A DNA stretch of 64,000 nt from Phragmites australis. Its lineage: Eukaryota > Streptophyta > Magnoliopsida > Poales > Poaceae. The position numbers were made by a program, and so were the translations under genes. A model generated the notes under the pieces. The model had not been told where the DNA came from. It saw nothing but the letters and a program-made list of their open reading frames with translations, and ran no database searches. Below are positions 33,608 through 45,600 of the stretch, piece by piece (the stretch's first letter is position 1; each line of letters starts with the position of its first letter). Where the stretch lies: positions 7,995,001 through 8,059,000 of the forward strand of contig NC_084925.1 of assembly GCF_958298935.1 (NCBI RefSeq), in the 5' to 3' direction.

Positions 33608-36600
33608 CTAGGATCCAAAGATGCCCCTTAGCGGGTCGAACCGGACGGTCAAAAGAAAGGAGTGAGCTGCATACATAAATGAGTCTGCATGGTCGTTGAG
33701 CTCCGTCGTGGTCCTTTGAACATTGTCAAAACTTGCAGAGACTACCGAAGCAAGGTTGAGATCGGGAAAGTGGTTGCTGACGCAGGCAAGGGCAAGGCAG
33801 GTGTCAGAGACTCTGACCTCGAAAAGGTGGTCGTCGATGGTCTCGCGAAGCCTCTTCTCGAGACCACATGCCTCCTCGAAGGCCGCTAAGAACCATTTGA
33901 CATTACCGGCCACGGTATCCCCAGGAGTTGGGCGAACTTGAACGTCGGTGGCCCGGAGCAGCGAGTCAAAGTAGGTGAATGCCTAGATGAGGCAATCATA
34001 AAAGTACGCTCATCATTGGTCATTTTCCCTCATTTCCCGCTCAAATTCCCTTTGTACCACGAGTAGTTCCTCCTGACAAACTGGTCGAAGAAACAGGTCG
34101 CAAAACACGTAAAAGTCAGCTAGTCGGGTCTTACTAGGCTAGCCTAAGACTACATGTGGCTTAGTCTGTGGCAAGATCGGCGCACCTCAAAGATCGCTCT
34201 GAAGGATCTCTCACTCAACCGTAAACCCAAGCTTGCACTCAGTCACTACTTCCCGACTGCGCTAGTCGTTGGTGTCATCGATGGTGGTGGTCAGGGGCTC
34301 GAAGTGAGTAGGTGACTCGGTTATTTTGGGGACTCTACAACCATAGCAACGTCACAAGCCCATCAAAGAAATGAAAAAGGTCAATCAAGTATCATATGTA
34401 CTTAAATTACAGGCTGGTGTTTACTCTTCCTCGATCTCCACTCGAAAGAGAGACCCTATGAACTCCAGTGGCCCTTCCAGCTTCGCCTCAACTTCAAGGT
34501 TGGTGGTCATGACCCCCTCCTGGATGATATCAAGGTTAAAGTTGGAGTCGTGACAGCGGTAGCACCAGAAAACATACCATGCCGTAGTCTTAGCCACCTT
34601 CATCATATCCTATGTTGTCCTCGCCACCAGGATACTCGGGAGCTGGGTGAACTTCTCTGCTAGGATGTTGATGGAGTAGGTCTAGCCCTACGCGGACTCT
34701 TCCTTCCACTCGATGGCTTCCATCCCAATGCTCCTCAAGGGCCCCCACATCACCATGAAGGAAGTCCGAAGAAAGTTGTGAGTTGTTCGCTCATCCTCCA
34801 TCAGCTTAGAATGTCGAGCGACGAGCACAACCTTCTCCTCTTCAAATGCGACTTTCTCATATTGAAGTGTGGCATTCTCCCACTGAAGCACGTGTCTCGC
34901 CTCCTTTTCCTCAACCACCAACCTCTCCAGCTCAACGCATCTGCGGTCTGTCACCTCCTTCTTAGAAATTAACTGGTCGATGAAGGCGGGGAGGCTGGCG
35001 ACCAGGGAGAGAAGGTCATAGGCTGGGGCGCCTCCCCCCCCCCCCTGATAGGCTCTGAAGGCGCAGCGGCCACATTGAGCACTTCAGGCGGCACTGAGAC
35101 TACTATTGGCTCGAGGGCTAGAATGTCCGATCAAGGCGTTGGATGAGGAGTTTCTACTAGAGTCATTGACGGGGTGAAGGACCTGCAGCAACAACAAGTT
35201 GCGAAGTCAAGAAATAAACTTGAAGTGTCTACGCCTAACCAGAGGATTTACCGCGTGGTCAGAAGGATGGTCACAACTCTAGACCTCACAAAACCATTGA
35301 GTTGACATGACGAAGAGGTCATATCTGTCGTCGAGCCACGAGCAGACGGCGTCCCACAGGCGCGTTTGGACGCTTCCATGAAAGCCAAATCCTCCGCCAG
35401 CCTCTTCTCCCCTTGTGCACCGTTCACTGGACCTCCGCACGTGGTCAACTTTTGACTGCGAGCAGTCTGGTTGTCCCTGGCTAGCTCAGGGCATGACTGG
35501 TCGCTCCTTCGCTAACCAGCCCTGCTCGCAAGATCTTCAACCTGTGGTCGATGTCCAGCCCAATGATGTTTGGTCGTCTCCACGACCAGATGTGTCAGAG
35601 GCGCGACCAAATCGATTAGGGGGAGGTGGGGCCATGCCCTGTTTGGGCGCCCGGGTGGAGATCACGATGAACTCCATTCCCTAGGGTGGCCTGACTGGAG
35701 GCCTTCAGGACCTCGTCGATGACTGGACGTAGAACATTGACCTCAGGAAGACCCTGCAATAGCGCCAACTATGAATATATAATTCATGAGAAGGCTCAAG
35801 GGCGAAAACTTTGGAAATATCAAACTTACCCTTCTGTGGTGTGCTCTCTCTGAAGGGGTAAGATCATACAACGGAAGCGCTCCGACCGGAGGACCGTTTT
35901 TCCTTGGGGGGACCGGCATTAGGATTCGAACCCGAGAGTCAACAACGTCATCGGTAAGGTCTGAATAATAGGAGAGGTGTGAGAGGTCGCACACTTTTCT
36001 GAAAGGATGGTACCAGGGAGTCAACTGCAGGGTTACCTGTGAAGCTCTCCTAGGTTTTGTCATTTGACCCGGAGTACATAAACGTTGGGTGTGCTCACCT
36101 CCGCAGGGGACATAATCGGTGCTTGATGTAGTCACAGACGACGTCCAACCCCGTCAGCTTGGCCTTTCGAAGTTGACCAACCCGTTTGACCAGGGTCAGT
36201 AGCTCTGGGGTCATCGTTAGCGAATTCCCCTAGTTTTTCGTGACCTACGCTGGTTCACTCACCACGTGAAGTTTGTCCAAGGAGTTCTCGGCCGCGAGGT
36301 AGAACCAATCCTCCCTCCAGCCCGACCACAATGACTTGAGATCCACCATGATGTAGGAGTCTATGGTGCCATCACGGAGGCAAAACCTGTAGCTCCAGGT
36401 GACCGGCCTAGCCACTGGTCGGCCTGTGTAAAAGAACCGGAAGAGGTCGAGGCATGGCTCAACCCTAATGAAGTTCTCACACAGATGAGCAAAAATGCTC
36501 AGCATGAGAATGGAGTTGGGGTTGAGGTGGAGATGAAAGATGTCATAAAAGGATATGACAATGGTGAAGAACTCAGAGAAGGGCAGCACGAGGCCCACCA

Positions 36601-36775
36601 AGAAGAACGAGACAAACATAACGATCTCCCCTTGGCGACGGGCAGACATGCTCTCCCTGGCGCAGTACCCTATGGAAAGGCGGCGGGTGAACATGCCAAC
36701 CTCATGCATTGCCTTCAGCCTCGCCGTGTCGCACTTGGATCTGGGGAAGGCGGAATCACTATCGGTGCACCCCAT
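33608..36775 (-). pseudogene. Antisense accessory gene of the Gypsy element (Transposase_28/PF04195-like), broken
   Basis: Fragments on the minus strand, from N- to C-terminus, are 36775-36245, 34954-34688 and 33913-33608, with decayed sequence between. The first piece contains the family signature: FVSFFLVGLVLPFSEFFTIV, SFYDIFHLHLNPNSILMLS and FAHLCENFIRVEPCLDLFRF, followed by W-rich sequence (WSGWREDWFYL). Later pieces are charged and coiled-coil-like (ELERLVVEEKEARHVLQWEN; EEACGLEKRLRETIDDHLFE). Grande/RIRE2-type elements carry such a gene opposite to gag-pol; its role is unsettled. Stops and frameshifts between the pieces show it is not functional. Confidence 0.82.
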
Positions 36776-37016
36776 CGGATTATGATGGAAGATGTTGTGA
36801 GGGCAAAAACAGAGGAGGAGACAAAGAGCTTTAAGCGCAAAGGAGCTTGGAGGTGATGGAAGACAGAGAAAGGATTCATAGGGAACTATGGGTGCTCCTA
36901 TTTAAAGGGCCATCGTAGTATCTCAACCACCATGAAGTGTGGTTTGTTCGAAATTTGAAAAGCCACGCGTGGGGAACCAAAATTCCTTAGGTTCGGGCAG
37001 TTAATGCCTCCCTTTC

Positions 37017-37020
<4 letters not shown>

Positions 37021-37051
<31 letters not shown>
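37021..37051. repeat. (CT)n microsatellite
   Basis: An uninterrupted CT dinucleotide run of about 15 units lies just upstream of the 3' LTR. Confidence 0.98.
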
Positions 37052-37053
<2 letters not shown>

Positions 37054-37199
37054 GACTTTTAACCGACCACTCCCCTGTGTGAGCATACGTTTGCCTAGGA
37101 CCCAAGTGGTGTGACTAGACCTAGCTACAACCACTCATCACGCGACGACCATAGTCTCCTATGGCAACCTACTTGGTACACCTCATCCATGAGGGAGCT

Positions 37200-37834
37200 T
37201 GATGGCTACTATCGATGTTACAATAGGACCAGCCCCCTGGTCACAATAAGACACCCTGCAACCAGGTTTTGCTAGTCGCGGGATAGGTATTCACATAACT
37301 AGTAAAGTCTCATTTAATGCTGACCGCTCAAGTATGTTTCTTCCCTAGGCACTCCCTTTCAGCGGGCATAGTTGTGGGACAGCGTGGTGTAGTAGTGACC
37401 TGTCCTGCAACATTTAATGATGCGGGATGGCCTAACAAGTGAGTGTAATGGCGTTCGAAGATGGTATAGGGCATGCAGGACTACCAGAGCAGGGTGGCAT
37501 ACATACCCACCGTCATGATGAGCTAGAAGTAGCTAGGTTGTGTTAGGTATAGGTTTGTCGCCTGTTTTGGTATGATCCGTTTGTATCAACATCTTCTCTA
37601 TAAGTATATAAAGGGGTCGAGACTAGGATGGTCGGAGGACTATGTAACCGTTTCATATACTCGATAAGAAAATACACATGACGTAGGGCTATTATCTCAC
37701 GAGAGGCCTGAATTCGAATAAATCCTTGTGTTCTTGAGTCCCTTCGGCACACTCGCACCTCAGCCAAAAAGGTAGATCAACTTGTGCATCACCCGGTGTA
37801 CCCCGAATACATTGTCAGAGATCAACCCTTGACA
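37200..37834 (+). repeat. 3' LTR of the Gypsy element
   Basis: It begins TGATGGCTAC directly after a purine-rich GAGGGAG (a weak polypurine tract) and ends CCCTTGACA. It pairs with 23922-24594 over its whole length. A TATATAAA box lies at 37605-37612. It is about 38 bp shorter than the 5' LTR because of indels near the start. Confidence 0.85.
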
Positions 37835-38701
37835 GTCCTTCGTTGCCGGACTTAGAAGAGCTCTTGAGGGAGGGAGGTCGACCCAATGAAGCTGGAGGCG
37901 AACGCAAGGGCCGAGCCGCGAGGCATCAGTGGCGCAATCCGTCGCGAGCGGCGAAGAACCACCAAATGGGTCAGTGCCGGGGCGAGGGAGCTCCAACATG
38001 GAGAGGTTAGCATGGCAGGGGTGATGGGCGTGGATGCTACCGGAGACAGTTGTAGGTGAGCGAGAGGTGCGGGAGCGAGATAGAAGGTGGGGAAGGATGG
38101 GGGTTGAAGAAGCACAATGCGCACGGGCTAAGAGACCTCGGATACAGATCTTGTGGCTGTAGTTGGTCGACCGCCACCACTACAGCTCCTCCTGGCTCAT
38201 CTGCCGCTCTATCTGCACTGTAGTAGCCACTTGGCTCGCCCGCCGCACCAATGATTTTCGTCGCCACTCCCGTAGCTTAACAACCCAGCATGGGACATTT
38301 GGATCCACGGGTCTTGCAGGCAGGACTCCAACAGGGAGGTCAGGGAGTTTTGGGCAGGTCAACATCACACTAACCATCAGACCTACATCGTCGAGCCGGC
38401 CTGACCGCCGAGCTGCCAAAGTAGAAGAGAAAAGGTGGGAGGAGGAAGAGGGGCACAAGGGTCCATCCAAAGTCGCACGTTCTAGATAGAATCACATAGC
38501 GAGGGGCAAATTCTAAAATCTCTCCTCTCTCTAGCTCATGAAATGTAGTAAGTGTATATGTCAGTTGTAGCTTTTCTTTCATCTAGAGTATTTATGGATA
38601 AGAACAAATGGATTGCTTATCTAGCCTAAAGGTTTTTACTACTAGTTGAATGTTGATTGAGGTGGCGGGTAACTAAACAAAATTAACCACGAGGGAGATT
38701 T
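37835..38701. other. GC-rich unidentified patch then AT-rich spacer
   Basis: 37840-38480 is GC-rich (around 60% by eye) next to AT-rich DNA and has open frames on both strands (37852-38124 minus, 38163-38489 plus), none with a recognisable domain. It may be a captured gene piece or another repeat. I see no splice-supported gene. Confidence 0.35.
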
Positions 38702-38905
38702 AGGTCATATTTGTTTTTTATTCTGATTATTGATTCTAGTCCTTAAAAAAAGTAAAAATAAATGACCACATTCTAAAAATTAATTCTCGCCATTCAAAAG
38801 TCAAATTATACTACGAAATTCTATCATCAATAATGTGATAGGAAAAAGTTTTTTCACATAATTCAAATTATGACAATTTAAAACAAAAATAAACAGGGTC
38901 TAAGG
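38702..38905. mobile_element. Tourist-like MITE candidate, about 0.2 kb
   Basis: The left end TTAGGTCATATTTGTTTTTT and the reverse complement of the right end, TTAGACCCTGTTTATTTTTG, are imperfect inverted repeats around an AT-rich core. A related copy lies at 1215-1375 (shared blocks include TCAAATTATACTACGAAAT / TCAAGTTGTACTACAAAAT and AATGTGATAGGAA / AATCTGATAGGAA). Whether the outer TTA/TAA is target duplication or part of the terminus cannot be decided. Confidence 0.6.
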
Positions 38906-39530
38906 ATTGGTTACCAGATTATGAACAAACGATCTCCCCTCAGGATTACTATCAAGGGTAGAAACTAGTAGCTGTTACACTGTACATAGATATTTTTCAC
39001 TAAATCAGCAAGTGCATGCCGAATAGGCAGGCGGCTACATACCAACTCACCAACTCTTTGGTAATGGTAGGTGAGCGTTGGAGCATATTTATGGGCCAAA
39101 TTCTTCAGGTAGGGGTTTATAAATAAGCATGTCCCATCACCAATTATAAACCTCCACAAAAGTTGTCACACTTGACGTACGACTCTACCTAAGCAAGCAA
39201 AAATACTTCATGGAGGGTCACAATAAAAATCCTTTTCAGAGGAGCACAAATAGAAGTCCTCAACACTTGTTGAAGCACAACAGACTTCTACGCTCAAATG
39301 TATACCCCAATTGGTAAGTGATAGCTGTTCCTCTAAGAAAAAAATGACAAGGAATAACTGGTAAGAAAGGAGACGGTTCAACTAATTCGATGGGCCTTGA
39401 ATTGTTTGTTTTCTTCTTTCTGTTTTCTCATTGATCCCAACCAACAGAATATCCTACCAGACCATATGAAATTATTTTCAGCCTTATGAAAGGGTTATTT
39501 TGATCATTGAAACAGCTAGTTTAGACCTCA
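38906..39530. other. Spacer between MITE and prolidase 3' end
   Basis: I see nothing recognisable here. It is AT-rich with no long open frame. Confidence 0.5.
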
Positions 39531-39533
39531 CTA

Positions 39534-39539
39534 TTTATT
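39534..39539 (-). terminator. Candidate poly(A) signal of the prolidase gene
   Basis: AATAAA on the minus strand lies 69 bp downstream of the prolidase stop codon (39608-39610), a plausible position for plant 3' end formation. Confidence 0.5.
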
Positions 39540-39607
39540 GAATATAGCCCATCTTCGTCGAATTTTGTCCGGACTGTGGACATGACCATGGAAAATGAAA
39601 CTGAAAG

Positions 39608-42600
39608 TTAAGATGCTTTGGACATGCCATTCTCTGCTGTTATCGCGGCAGAACTGGAAGCCGGCAAAGGCCATGGTGCACCAGCCATAACTGCTTCGAT
39701 TTCCCAGGTCTCTCGGGGGCAATTTGTAAGGTTCCTGCATCCTTGAGCCGTCACATACTACAGAAATGGAAGAGTATTGTTAGTGTGTAAAAGGAAGAGG
39801 GTGAACATCTGGTGAAGATAAGTATGACGTGGATGTTACAGAAATGGCTCCAATGGGTTCGATTGTTGTGCTTTAAAATCAGAACAGGTGTTGTTTGGAG
39901 GTGTAATGATTAGCTTGGAAGTTGGAAAATAAATTGACTAACTTCTACCTACATCTATTCAAACTTCACAGGAAAAGTATCTATCAGTGTCACTGTTGCT
40001 GACGACATCTAATATGTGAAGTGTAGAGCAAGATTTTTGGAACTCATATCAGCATCTTTTTAAACTTTACAGGCGAAGGGTCACCATTGTCTGAACTCCA
40101 AAATGCTTATCGAATTCCTTGAGGTTCACTAGGAATAATAAGAGCGACATAAAGTTGATGGACACATTAAAGCATCTCCTAGAAAGAAATGGAATATCTT
40201 CATTAGGCATCAACTTCCAAGAAAACTTTAATTTTCAGGCTACCTTCCAGATTTACTAAGCTTGCCAAATTTTGGTTTCCTCCACTAGGTTACCTATCAA
40301 GCTTAAACTGTAGTGAACAGAAACTAGCTAAACAAAAATGTAAAATACATGCCATGCTGGAGGTCAGAGTACTAAATTGTTGGCTTCCTAACAGCCAATA
40401 TTAGTTATTGGAGTTTGGTAAGGTTGTGGCCCTGTACCTGTTTACTCTTCAATCCATTTTAATAATGAGATACAAGGTCAGTGGAAACTATTGTCTGAGT
40501 ATGATCAAATGGTTCTTATATTGTCACTTGCAGCTCATGATGTTTTGGTCCGATCAACAACCCTGATGGGAATTACTTGATTTATTAAGAGAATTTTTAT
40601 GCAAACTGGTGGTAATAACCAAATGTACCTTTACTGTTCAACTAACAGAAGTATCTTTTCCTTTTACTGTCACCCATACCATGGCACAAAAGCCATGACT
40701 ATACCAACGTGGGAGCGCTCATTCTATCTGTTTTGTGTTAGTCATATTCAAGGTTTTCAAGCTAACAACACTAGCAGACTAATACATCGGATTTATTTCC
40801 TAGCTGTTTCAAGGTACATATAGGCTATAGCGGTGCACCAGGAGCAAAGAGGCCATTCTTACTAGTGCACAAGTAATTATAAGAAAAAGGGTAAGTGGGT
40901 ACCAAAGACATACCACATCACTTTCAATGCGAACACCACCAAAGGTTTTGTAATTTTCAACCTCTTGCCAGTTGAAGAACTTCGAGGAGATTGGATCATC
41001 CCTCGCTTGTGTCAGCAAAGCGTCGATGAAATAGCAGCCTGGTTCCACTGTAATAACCTACAATCCAGACAATAGAAGCTCAAATATTTCATATCACTGG
41101 ACTAGGAAGATACTAATGAAAAGAGATCAGTAAGACAATGACTATTTTCTTGTTCAATAGCACAAACTATTTTATCCTTCATTTGCGTTCCCCATTTTTC
41201 GTACATATAGTATAATAAAGGTTCAGTATACCAAGTATCAACCACGATGTCAGATATTTGCAGGCATATAGTTGAAGCACTTTTACCAAATTATATTGAA
41301 TATTTACCTCAAAAAGCTTACATTGAATATTATCATTTCCAATCATTTGATTAAGGTTGTTGTTTCACAAAAATCGGAAAAACCGCAACCACAATGGGCC
41401 TTAGGGACCTCATGCGAACAACAAAGTAGCTTGCTTATCAAGAATTGAACATGAGAAAGGAATGACTTCCAGAAATTGTGGAATCATGTACCCAGCAAAG
41501 GGGTAACTCTTCTATCTTGTCAACAAATTGTGCACAATAAATGGGACATACATGTGATGTTGCAATGAACATAAGACCAACGAGATAAATGTGCAATGAG
41601 CAGAATGAAGTTGGAGTTCCCACAAGATGGGGAAAACTAAGCACATTAGTTTGTCTGAGAAGAAATTGGACAACCCTATCACTTGTCATACTCAATCATG
41701 ACGACTCATATAAAATAGCAGAGCATTCTGATATTCTTTTTTGCTCCTGGATCTTAAATTAATCAGAAAGTGATACTGACCATGCCTTCTTTGAGTTCTC
41801 TTATGGTCCGCAAGGAGCTCAGTCCTGGCTCCTTTGGCCTCTCTAAGCCCTAAGGTCATGGTACAAGCATTACTCAGTTAAAAGCAGGGAACAAACGTAG
41901 ATTGAAAACTGTGTACATAAAGATATATGAAGAGTATATTAACCTCAGGGTAGCCTCCTGGATCATGAGTGTCAATCCCAAGTAAGTGTCCAAGACCATG
42001 AGGCATGAAAACAGCACCTAACCTTCGAGCCATCATATCATCAACATCCCTGAAGAAAAAGAGTTACGAGGAACAGAACAGTCAGCAAAATAGCTTTACA
42101 TGTTGAAGTTTGATAGGCACAGTGAGTTACACACACACCCATGGATAATTTGTTCTTTCATGAGGGATTCAAGTATTGCCTGCTCTGCCAGTCTGCAAAA
42201 AGTTTGAACTTTGCTTGAATCGTTGAAGATGAGGTGAGGATGTGCAAGCAGAAAAAAAAAACAATGTGATCTGGGTAAATCAGCATGACACATTAAGCTA
42301 AGGTCCTGAATAATGCTTCAAAGTACATCTAATTTGATAGTAGACAAATTAACAGTAAGAATTCAAAGAATCAAGCACACAAGTTCTGAACAGAGCAACA
42401 CTCTATGAATTGAAAATGCATCATAAAAATTAAATGACTCCAGGGTTACTTCTTGAAGGGTTTTTTTTTTTCAAATTGCACAGCTGCTTTAAGTTTTAAC
42501 AATGTGCTCTTACTTGTGCATATCCATCCAATTAACTCCAGGCTGCATGTGTGATATGACATCATTATGAGCCTTAAGGACAGCCTGTAGAAAATGTAGA

Positions 42601-45600
42601 TAGCTTTACATAAAGAAGGATGAGGACTAGATCAAAAGAAACAAAGATGGTAACCTAACCTTCTAAGTTTTGTGTCACATACAGAAATTGATAGGGTAAA
42701 ATATAATGGATTTTTATCGCTAGGTACTTACATTGTATACTACTATCTGATCGCTGTTGAATTTCCCATTTATCTGAAAACATTTGAACTCAGTACATGA
42801 TATTACGAAACAAATGTTGTAGTAATATGTGACGAGTACATTAAGTACTGCTGAAACTTAAAGTTATAATCTACGTTCCAGAATGATATCACAAACAAAG
42901 GATTGAAGTGATGTGCCTCTGCCAGCTAGCCCATAGTCAGCTCAAGACTAATAAATGAAGAAGAATTAGAAAAGAAAAGGAATATCTGATGGAACCCAGA
43001 TGAACCAAGATAATATTACTAAATAATAAGCTTGACTTTGTTCAGTACTAATAATCTGATAACAAAGAACAAAATTAAAAAAAAGGTAAAGTAGAAAGGA
43101 AAGCTAGGGGTACATAGAGAAAAGGGGGGAAAGGGATGCTTCGGTGTTTGAAATTCTCAAATTAACAATATTTCGACCAACATACTCCAACTGAAGTAAG
43201 AACAACAGTCGTATAGAAGGGGAAACAGAAATGAGCATCCATCTATCTCTTGTCCTGTAATCTCAAGAAGCTACACTATAGTAATGCCCTAACATGTATA
43301 CATTTATTCAGATAGCAAGGCTAATAGAATGGAACCCATTAAAAGCTTTTCTGCCACTATAGCACTGTGAAAGGACCTTTCTTTTGTACTGTTGATTCAA
43401 GATCAAAGTCATGTCAAGAAAAATATGATAGGCACAGCCTTTAATGCTAATAATCTTGTAAGAAATAAGCTTGAAGCTGACGGTGCACATAAAACAGTTA
43501 ATAGCACAACATACACAGGTCAGTGTGTCAGTGCTTTTAACAGAAAAAAACAGCCAAGTCCAAATAATATAGACATTGAAATTTGGGACACAGTGACTAC
43601 CAAAGTAGATGTCTGGATTTTTGAGGAACTTACAGGGTATGAACATGTGATATCAGATCCATAGTAATGGTATTCAGCTCCCATATCCATTAATGCCATG
43701 TCTCCATCATTCAGAGTCTGAAAAAACATGAGGCAATCAGACATGCATGTACCAAAGAGCAAAAGTGAAACCAATAAACCACAAGAGAGGACAAAAGTTA
43801 AACCTCCCTCAAATGGGAAAAATGAAACATAAACGGTCACAGAAACAAAAGAAATGAGTCAAACGACCAATATATCATCCAAAAGTCGCACAAAGATCCA
43901 CCATGGCTTAGAATCCTTTTGTTGGATTTCTATCTTGTAAGCCCATTATTTCATAAATTTGAGATTGCAGTGGCTTTCCCTTTCCTATTGGTGACACTGG
44001 AACTTGTAAACTACATCACTTTGCTAACCGTTATTGTGGTGTCCTTTTAAGGTGCCTCAACACTGAAAATAAACGTTTTTTTTCTCCTAACTCACTAGTG
44101 GGAAGGTAGCAGACGCCAGGCACCACTAGGTAGGCTATCAACTAAGCAAAGGTCAATCAAGCTACTTTCCTCTTATCAGTCCTTCAAGTACCAACTACTC
44201 CAATATGTGCTATGAACACAGAATCGCAGACCTCAAATAGAGGAGAAAATTGCTCCCACTTTCAATATTCCAAGACCCCATGGTACTTCACAAATTGCAG
44301 TAATGAAGAACAAATTCTGCTGTCTGAATTCAAAACAAACAATACCAGCTCAAGTAGATGGGAGTATAAGAATTCGAAATTCAAAGATATTTGAGAGCAT
44401 GGAGGCTTAAGCTTCATTTTGTAAGTATGACAAGCAAATATAAGTCAACCCCAGGTCAAAAAATATCATAAAAGATGAGTACTCGCCTACCCGGTCATTT
44501 GGAGCTGCTGCATGTCCATAATGGAGAACAGCACTGCAAAAATGAGCAGAACAATTATCATAAACCAGAATACCAGATAGTCCAACAAACTCGAATGTAA
44601 TACAATTTCATGTGAGAACATTAGTCTTGAATCTTGAAAGCAGACTCAGGGCAGACCTAGAAAATATCCAGGAATATCACATGGTCTATTTTCTAATCAA
44701 AAGTATACTCCTACAGAACATTATATATATCCTTGCATAATTCAACAAATCGTAACAGGTAACCAACTTAAAATAAGTGAATACTAAAGGAGAGCTTACT
44801 GAAATTTCAGTTGTTTTCTGACGTTAAGAAGGGTTTATATAAAAAGCTATTAAGATATCACTACAAACTTGCAGTCTTGAACAGAGTGAAGAAATTCTTA
44901 TCTAAACTATGAATAAAAACAGCATGTGAAATAACAAAGGATGGTGATCTAAGATATTGTGGTCCTTTCATTAACCACTCCCAATTTCTACAAATAATAA
45001 TTACTCACAAGTGAGCCCAACGTTTTACAGATATATGCACCAACGTCAGGCATTCTCACCTGTTGTCTCCAGTAGCACATATACATGTATAAGAGCAATG
45101 TCTGCAACCTCCAAACATGTAAACATGATGAAGAAATATGCTTTCTAACTGATATTCCTTCATGCCTGGTCTTGCTCGTCTCATAACCTTGTAAAGTGCA
45201 AGTCAGGAAGCAGATCCATTTAGTGCCTCTCTCAAGAAAAAAATAGCAATGCATTTGGTAGTCATAACGCTCAAAGGATAGCCTATTGAGGATAATTCAG
45301 AGACAGTGGTTCCTCTCTTGATGTTAGTGTTGTATCTTTCTATGAAGAGGGAAGTTGGAACCTGGTGTCATGAGGTGGCTTAATGCTTAGCTACTTTATT
45401 TTTCTCTTTATTTCAAACCTTGTAATAGAACATTACTGATAATTGCCTTGCTTATTTAATAATCCAAGATCTTTACTGTAGGACTTGTAGGACTTAGTAA
45501 AACCCTTTTTTACCTCAATGTGGGCCTCAGAGCTGACGTCATTAGCATACTGAATAAGTGCGAGCTCAATGTCAGATTTGATAACACGGCATTCAGTTAA

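Larger units (their letters stand above)
23922..37834 (+). mobile_element. Gypsy LTR retrotransposon of Tat/Grande/RIRE2 type, degenerate, 13.9 kb
   Basis: Two related direct repeats (23922-24594 and 37200-37834) flank gag, protease, reverse transcriptase, RNase H and integrase relics in that order on the plus strand, followed by a minus-strand gene with the 'putative gypsy type transposon' domain. That architecture (Gypsy pol order plus a downstream antisense gene) is typical of the grass Tat-lineage families Grande, RIRE2 and Retrosor1. All frames are broken, much of pol is deleted, and a 4.2-kb insertion splits the protease region. The LTRs differ by many substitutions and indels, so the insertion is old. 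No 5-bp target duplication is visible (CACAT on the left, GTCCT on the right). Confidence 0.88.

Noticed and set aside
35034..35045. Run of 12 C
   Set aside because: It may be biological or a homopolymer sequencing error inside a dead element; no functional claim can be made.
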